DNA from: Cyanoderma ruficeps
Taxonomy: Eukaryota > Chordata > Aves > Passeriformes > Timaliidae
Direction of reading: 5' to 3'
Assembly: GCA_008694505.1 (NCBI GenBank)
Contig: VZDJ01004378.1
Span: 18,122,269 to 18,186,268 of the forward strand
DNA length: 64,000 nucleotides
How positions within the stretch are numbered: the first letter of the stretch is position 1; the number at the start of each line of letters is the position of its first letter. The notes below the pieces were generated by a model, which saw nothing but the letters and a program-made list of their open reading frames with translations, ran no database searches and was not told where the DNA came from. Of this stretch, positions 56,601 to 64,000 are shown piece after piece. A program made the translations under genes and the position numbers.

Positions 56601-59192
56601 TTTAATAGACAAGATGGAATTAAAACACCTGCAAGTTACTGTGCCATGGGTATTCTGAGAAGACAGACTGTGAGCCTGTCATTTCCTCAAATACAGCCTT
56701 TTATGGTGATATTTTTGGGAGCAGGAAATAAGTGTTGGTACCCAAAGAGGTGTGTAAAGGGAAGGATGAAACAGTCAACTTGCCCTTCACTTTTGGCATG
56801 CTGTAGGAGTCTGCTTGTTTTACTTGAACGCAGAACGAAATAGATAAACAGAGACAATGTTTTGGGTTTAGCCTGTTTGTTTTCTTAAAATGGTTAGGTT
56901 TTTAAGCAGTTTTAAGATTTTGTTTTGCTTCATGGCACAACAAGCAAATCGATGTTTGATAGTAATGCACATGTTATAAATATCACTCTTATTGGTAGTT
57001 GATGTATTTTTAGTATGAAATATTGACTGCCCTGTGTTTGCCCAGTTATGGCTATGTGGATATAACTGTCTATCTGTGAAAACACAGAAGATGAAGAATT
57101 TACCAGGGTTTATTAGCCTGGTGAAGGGTTTGTTTCGCTGGCCTAATATGTGTTAAAAGATGACCGATAAGATCTCTGAGAAGTGGGGTGAAGATGTGGA
57201 GAGGGCACAGGGGGAAGAAGCTTCCTTATTTAGAGAGTATCACAGTATGAACGGTATTTCCTAAGTATGTGTTTACGTGTGTGTCGGAGCTCATTAAAAT
57301 TGTTAATTGCAGAGGAAAGTTCATCATTCTTGCTTTATTAATAACAGGCCAGTATAGTTTTCCATGCTCACTTGAAGCTTCTGTTGATGTCTGTAGCTGT
57401 TTAGAATGTGCCTAGATTGCAGAATCAGGTCCACTTGAAGTACTTTGCATATAAATTAAGTTGCTTTGCTTTTTTTTAATTGGCTGATTTGGCTTTGTTG
57501 CCGTGGTGCAAATCCACTGATAATATGGGATTTTTTTTTGGATTAACACTGGGATATCTGGCACGAATTTTTTACCTTAAATTTAGCAACCTTATCCAAA
57601 ATGATGGTTGTAATAATCCATGTTTTGTAATGAAGCAAGAAAAATGTGATGAATTCCTTGAATAATTTTTAGCCAAAAAAGGCTTTTTATTTTAGAAAAA
57701 AGACTGGTGGTAGCTGCTCCAGTGAAGGAAAAATTTTTAAAGTTTTTAAAAAGTCATCCTTATTTGCAAGAGGTGATAATTCACTAGAAAATATATATCT
57801 AGTTCTGTCATGTGCTATAGCAAGAAAAAGGTGTAACGTATCAATAAACTTATTTCTTCATTGCCTCCAAGATATGTGTAAAATCCAAAAAAAGTTTTGG
57901 AAAAAGTTAATTAGAGGCTTTATTTTCCCTATGGGCTACGTATGTATTTTGCTCCGTCAGTGTTAGAGTGTCATATTGCAGATTAATGGTTATAGACTGA
58001 TTAATAATAGGTGCCACCATTTTCATTACATCAAAGCTATCCACCCATCCTTTTCCCTCAGAGGAATAACAGATGATTAGTCAGCCTCTGAAATTTTGAT
58101 AAATGTTTACCTGGTATCTAAAACTGCATAGTTATTTCCACAGATGAAGCCTTGGAAAGTGAGACATGAATCAATACCACTCAAAAAGTCTACATACATG
58201 CTACCTTCACATTTACATGGTTGGTCCATGGTAATTTTCTCATTCTACATGCCTCCAGAAAGTACTCTTACCAAACTCCATAATTCAGCCTTTTAAGCGT
58301 AGCTTCTAGTTTCTGCAAAAAGATCATGGGTTTTCTCCAAATGTGTAAATATAAGTCTCCATCCAGAAAGCTTCCTATTCTGTATCTGGATCAAAATTTA
58401 TTTAGTTCCAAAGAAAACAGCTACAGGTTTTATTGCCAAGCTAAAGCCTTCCCATTCTTTCCATATGTGCTTAATAAATACCTTTACCTCCTTCAGAGAT
58501 CTTTCTATAATTTGACCCATTAAGTGAGAACATGGATTTGCTCTCTATAAAATACACCAAAGAAGAAAAGCACGTGTAGAAGAATGGTGAAGTACTTTGT
58601 GCTGGTTTAATCATTTGCTTGCATTTGTGATTCTGCAAAGCTCACAGACTGTGTTTTTCCGATGTGCACAGACACAGCAGTGCTGTTATAGTACTGTGTC
58701 CCAGCAGCCAGTAGAGAAGTAATCAGCAGTGGAAAACAGTGACCCTCCTGAGTGCATTGTGTGACCGTGAGTTCTCATGCCCAAAGAAAGGTAAAGCGCC
58801 CTGTCAGTGTTTCAGGGCAGAGTCAATTCCCTGAAGGCTGTTAAATCCTGGTTTGAACTGAGTGTGCTTGTTTTACATTGTATAACCAACAGTGGCTCAC
58901 TTTTCCCCCACATATTGATGAGCAATACTGCTAGAACCTGAAGTTTGATGCAGAGTGAGGGTTGATTTATTTAATGTCCGTGTGGTGTCTACAATTTTTT
59001 ATCTATTGCCTTGCAGTAGAGGCAGTAAGAAAATGATCAAGCAGTGTTCAAACTCTGTGTATTTTGTACTGCTGTAATTTTTTCCTCCTTTTAAACCACA
59101 ATGATCAAGGAGTGTCTTATTTGGTATGTCTAAGAATCAAATGCTAAGCACAGCTAGTAATCAATTTTTATTTTTGTTTCCTGCTTTTCTAG
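53698..59192 (+). other. TRHDE: TRHDE intron 1
   Basis: The 5495-bp intron runs from GTAGCG to a pyrimidine-rich TTTCCTGCTTTTCTAG acceptor, and is phase 2. Its first 0.7 kb belongs to the CpG island; the rest is AT-rich. I see no additional exon or clear transposon in it. Confidence 0.9.
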
Positions 59193-59466
59193 GTTTCTTG
59201 GTGTTACGCAGTTTTCTCCTACTCATGCCAGAAAAGCTTTTCCTTGCTTTGATGAGCCCATCTACAAGGCCACATTCAAGATCAGCATCAGACATCAAGC
59301 GACTTACTTATCTTTGTCCAATATGCCAGTTGAAACTTCTGTTTTTGAGGAAGATGGATGGGTTACAGATCACTTTTCACAGACCCCTCTCATGTCCACC
59401 TATTACCTGGCTTGGGCAGTGTGCAATTTCACATACCGGGAAACTGTCACCAAGAGTGGAGTAGTT
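59193..59466 (+). CDS. TRHDE: TRHDE coding exon 2
   Basis: This 274-bp exon continues the frame from exon 1. Its first base completes Arg269, followed by [20 protein letters not shown] and ending [14 protein letters not shown]. It encodes part of the M1 N-terminal beta domain, including the conserved [11 protein letters not shown] block that M1 aminopeptidases share. The donor GTAAGT at 59467 is consensus, and the exon ends in phase 0. No later exon (the GAMEN-type and HEXXH zinc-site region) is found before the window ends. Two longer out-of-frame reading frames overlap it and are not coding. Confidence 0.96.
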
Positions 59467-62400
59467 GTAAGTATTTCTAATGTACCAAAAACATTTCATT
59501 ACCTTGAAAACCCTCACTTTTTGTAAAGGGATTGTACCAGCAAATGCTTAAAATATTTTCTTGCTTAGTATTTTTAAAGTTTTCTGGTCTATTTAATGAT
59601 TATGTGTATTGTTTGGTACCTTTCCTGGAGGTTTGTCTAACATTTTTGGTTTGTCTAGTGCCTTTTCTGAGTGGTTAGCTTAGTAGGTGTGGTTATCTGA
59701 TGAAATTTTAAACCTTTACATATGCTGTTAAACTACACTTTGGTTTTCTTGGGAAACTTTTCTTGTTTTCCTGTAGCCTTTTCATTACCAGTATTTGTGA
59801 GATTATTAAGGCGGTAGTAATACAGGTAACATTTCCAGTCTCCTTCCCTTGGTACTGATGTGTCCCTTGGTGTGCTGAATGCTAGCTCAGGAGGCTGATA
59901 CAGTAATTTCTCTCTTAGATCTTTTGCTCAGAAGCAGGACTTTGCAACCTATCCACTTCCTGAGCTTGATGGAAGCCCTAAGTTTCTGGAGCTGTTTTTT
60001 GCAAGTACGGCATGATTCCAGGAGTAACGCCTTGAAAAAAAAAAAGGAGAGAAAATCCTATAATGTCAGTTTTGGTTTTGTGTACAAATAACAAGCTCAG
60101 ATCTGTATAACAAGCCAAAACATACATGAGAAATGCTGTCAGCTTAATAGAATATTTTACAGCACTGTCGTCTTGATTTTTCAGGTGAACATACAGAGAA
60201 ACCCTTCCTACTTAGCTGCTGTGAATAACAAAACACCTGGTTCTGGAAGTAGAGGACTAGACAACAGTTTGAGCTGTGAACCTGAGCAAAGGGGTATTTG
60301 CCTTATACTTTGGCAAATGCTGTTTGATTTTGTGCTGTAGCCTGGGGGCATGAGGAAGGGCTGCAGACTGCTCATATCAAGAAATATCTCCTTAAACACT
60401 TTGAGCCGGTGTAGGCATTGTGCTGCAGTGGAGGGAGCTGATCCACCTTCTCTGAGCCAAAGGTATTCTTGGCCTTCCTTGTGCCAGATGTCAGCTCTGT
60501 ACAGCCATATGATCTGGCTGAAAACTGACCTGAAAAACAACTGAAAATGTGGTAAGTTTTCAGCCAAAATAGTTCACTGATCTGACTTTTTGTGCTACTA
60601 CCAGGGTTCTAGTATGAATTCGAGGCTGTGCTGATGGAAGGTAGACCCAGGATATGGGGACTCCTGATACTTACGTAATAGTCGTAGGATCATAGAACAG
60701 TTTGGGTTGAAAGGGGCCATAAAGACCATCTAGTTCTGAATCCCCTTGGCACAGGCAAGCACACCTTCCATTAGACCAGGTTGCTCAAAAACCATATCCA
60801 ACTTGGCTTTAAGTACTTCCAGGGATGGGCCATCCGCAGCCTTTCTGAGCAACCTGTTCCAGTGTATCACCACCCTCACAGTTAAGAATTTCTTCTTAAC
60901 ACCTAATCTAAACCTGCCCACTTTTGAAACTGTTACTCCTTGTCCTGTAGCTGCTATTGGTATAACCAATTATTTGGAACATGGAGGATGGACCTCAGGA
61001 CCATCAATTTGAAACACACAACCTACTTCCTCCGTAATTTATTTTCGTGTAATATTGTTTAGAGCTCATATCTTGTAGACTTTTGCTGCTTGAATATATT
61101 TGACGTCTTGAAAACAGAGGCCCACTTATGTCTTGTTGATAACTTTCTGCTGTTCTTATGTTTCCCAAAACTTTTCTCAAGATTTTTTATTTACCTGGAA
61201 TCTGAAAAAAATGTCCAAGTATTTTTTTGTTAGAAATTTGTGGCTACTAGAGCCTTATAGTTATGCTTGAGTCAGTTGGCTCAGCACATGTAGGAGATAC
61301 ATACATATATCCCTCCCACCAGCTTGACAGTACCACTGTACAGAACTTTGGCAATAATTATGAAAATTAGTAGATTAATCTTCATGAAAACTTGAAGACC
61401 AAAATCCTACATAGATTGAGATAGTTTCTATACAATAAAATTGTTTGGTTAGTCTAGAGTTTTAGCTCTTGTGTTTTTTTATAAGGGTATATTAACGCCC
61501 AGGAATACCGAAATAGTTTGCACTGGGTTATTGGTTAAATATATCTTGCTGTTTTTCAGTTCCATTTGGGATCTGATCATCTTTTGTCATGGTTCAGTTT
61601 TGTTGAAAGAGTGTCTTTTAAGGTATGAACTCGCAGCAAGTACTTCAGTTCAGAGCTGCATTCTTTCAGATGAATTGCTGAGGTAATCCATCTTTTTGAG
61701 TCTCTTATATTGCAGTGCCAGAAGTTCATGGACGCTACTGGGTGAATTTGAAATTATCTGAATCCTTGCACATGGAATTTCAAATTTCTAGGTTTCCTTC
61801 AAAGCCACTTTTTACTAAAATATAGTTACCCTCATATCCATGACAGTTAACTTCAATGTATAATAAAAGTAAGTTTGCTTCTAAAAATGAATGAATTTTC
61901 ATGAAAATTACCCAAACCTTCAGCTGAAGCATCTTGATAGGCTATTTCTTATATTGGTGAATCTTCATTTTAATTAATGCAGTGTATATTGTATTTGTTA
62001 GTAGACACCTAAAAGACTACAGCTTGCATATACTTTTGCTCTTCTTTTGGTGCTTCCATGAACCTGGTTTTGGTTCACAAAACATTTTGGGGGCAGTGGG
62101 CTGTCCTTTCAAATTTTGACAGCATGCTAATGATTATAATCTCTTTTCTCCTCCAGCTGACCATTATTAATAAAGTGCTGTGTTCAAAGGTGGATGAACT
62201 CTGAGGAATATAAGTAGTTATGAGATGAAAAGCGGATTTTTTCCTCAAAATTCTTAAATGTTAACTGTTCATTTTTTCTCAAAGAACGCAACTGACCTCA
62301 AAAATTAGTTTAGACGTAAGCATGACATTCAGTGCAAGTCAAGTTTTAAATAGAAACTGCCTTTTGGAAAGCTTAGGTAGCCAATCAAAGTACTTACATG

Positions 62401-64000
62401 GCTATAGCATATATCATTCTTGCATGAAGATGTTTTTTATTTCATACACTAAAATTAATTGGGAAAAGGGAATTAAGATAAGCAGTTCTTTTTTAGGAGC
62501 ATCCTATAGTGGATGTGAACCGTTGTCACAACCATAACTCTTTAGTCCATATGGGTCTGATCCACATCCCTTCCAGATCAGGTAGTTTAAAAGCAGAGAT
62601 GACTTTTTGTATGTATTACAGGTGTATAATATCTTATTCAGATTCAGCTGAGATTACAGGAAATCACTGCAATTGCCTTCGTCTTTGGGCAGGGACTTTA
62701 TTCCTGTGGAAAGGACAGTGGTGGAGTTATCTATGCTGCTATGGACTAGAGAGCAGTGTAGTTCCACCAGGGTGGTGCCCGAGCTAATGCTGTTTTGGGG
62801 AGGAAGGGTGCCCTTGCAAGCAGGCTTAGCTGATCAGTGTATGGCTCTACTAGCAGTTGTACCAGCTGCAGCTGGGGAAAATAATGGGATCTGTATGCTG
62901 TCATCTTTGAACAATATGATAATCTAGAAAACTCCACTTACCTCCACATGCTTCCCTGCTTCTAGTCTTATGTTGCATTTCCTAATCATGCATCATACGT
63001 TCTTTGTCAGTAATTCTTAAAAGCAAAAGAAATATTGCTGGTTGGATTATGTTGTCTGTCATATCATCTCTGTGTCTCCTTCATTGTTGCCTTTATTTGT
63101 GCTTTCAATTCACCAGGCCTTTTCCTACTATTGCTTTATTTTTTTCTGTGCTTGGATTAGTGCTTCTATTCTCCAAACCCTCTGTTTCTCATTCCTTTGT
63201 CAAGTGAACATGGAAAACTTGCTATTTCCTGCAAGGCTTTTCAGTGTCTTGTAAGTTATTTTAATTCATTTTTTTCCCTGTGAATTCTTTCTCTTTTTGA
63301 GTTAGTGGAACGAGGGAGCACATAGTGTGTCTGTGGAGATGCATGTATTGCTGGAAAAGATGTTTCTGGGAGTTTCGTCTTCTATTCTTCCTTTTTGCTA
63401 TGGATGGGATGTGGAGATAGGTAGGGAAATAAAATGCCAACCGGCAACACTGAAGTGTTTCTCTTGTCAGGGGGAGCATCTGCTAAATACAGAAAAAGAA
63501 AGTGTATGGAAAGGAGTGAAGTCAGGAGGCATTGTGGGTGCAGGGGTTAAAGAGACAAGTGCAAACAGTACCAGAGCAGATGGGAACCAGCAGCCGTGAA
63601 AGAAAGTGGCTATCTAGCTGGGTGGTGGTGAGTGGGAGGAGAAATGCTGAAAGTAGGCAGTACCCAAAGGGGAATTTTGCGTGGTTTCACTTTTTCTATG
63701 CCTGCTTCTATTCCAAAGTGGTGGCAGCACCTTTTGCAGGACTGACATTGTGTGCCTGATGACAGCTGAGTCAGCTGCTCAGGGTAGGACCTCCACTGTC
63801 TGACTGAACTCATGCATGTTCCATTTTGCAGAGACCTTTATGACCAGGTGCGTTTTGCCTTCAGCTGTATTAAATGTTACTGTAGGGCCATCGCCGCTGA
63901 GTACTTTGTCATGATACAAAGGCCTTAAGGCTAAGAAAGATCTTAACAAATTATACCAGAATAAAGTCAACCTTTATTGCACTGCTTTTGTTTTGGTATT
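59467..64000 (+). other. TRHDE: TRHDE intron 2, 5' part
   Basis: The intron starts GTAAGT and runs off the right edge. Apart from the CR1 fragment near 60.8 kb I recognise nothing in it; other open frames are short and lack M1 peptidase similarity. Confidence 0.85.
60685..60970 (-). mobile_element. CR1 LINE 3' fragment in TRHDE intron 2
   Basis: The plus strand reads GGATCATAGAACAGTTTGGG, then ACCAGGTTGCTCAAAAACC, AGGGATGGGCCATCC and GCAACCTGTTCCAGTG, the typical complement of avian CR1 3' sequence. The minus strand encodes the decayed ORF2 terminus VRVVIHWNRLLRKAADGPSL. It is antisense to TRHDE, short and inactive. Confidence 0.9.

Noticed and set aside
59126..59464. 112-codon plus-strand frame overlapping TRHDE exon 2
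   Set aside because: It reads through the splice acceptor in a different frame from the M1 peptidase sequence; the true frame runs from 59194 and joins exon 1.

Overview
This window looks like a stretch of a bird genome, possibly a songbird. Three things suggest this. The only cellular gene is a vertebrate ectopeptidase (TRHDE) with ordinary vertebrate splice signals. The old interspersed repeats are CR1 LINE fragments and long avian-type ERVL LTRs. Most of the rest is AT-rich intergenic DNA with no exon I can recognise. The species cannot be fixed from the sequence alone.

Layout. 1-6036: non-genic. 6042-12524: a complete, env-less endogenous retrovirus on the minus strand. It has two near-identical LTRs (689 and 697 bp), a 5-bp target duplication CTTGT, a tRNA-Lys-type primer-binding site, a 579-codon gag frame and a pol frame of about 1060 codons (protease, reverse transcriptase, RNase H, integrase). 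Pol is in the same frame as gag and is separated from it by a single UAG. 15103-15570: a truncated avian LTR. 19201-19433: A/C-rich low-complexity DNA around an assembly gap. 22775-24115: a CR1 fragment split by a solo LTR that has its own 6-bp target duplication. 29983-30700: another CR1. 32526-33571: a full-length avian ERVL-type LTR. 33572-51900: a long stretch without recognisable genes. 51900-54440: a CpG island holding the TRHDE promoter, 5' leader and coding exon 1 (plus strand). 53698-59192: intron 1. 59193-59466: exon 2. From 59467 to the end: the beginning of intron 2, with one CR1 fragment.

How the parts relate. TRHDE is the only host gene, and the window holds about 360 codons of it: the cytoplasmic tail, the membrane anchor, the stalk and the start of the M1 aminopeptidase ectodomain. 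The catalytic exons lie beyond the right edge. Its leader carries several upstream ATGs, and the last of these upstream frames ends in a TGATG overlap with the first main-frame ATG. The provirus lies about 40 kb upstream of TRHDE in the opposite orientation. It appears recent and coding-competent for gag and pol. Its combination of features is the most unusual content of the window: a Gag with N-terminal hydrophobic segments and no CCHC knuckle, UAG-separated Pol, a Lys-type primer site, a 5-bp duplication and no env.
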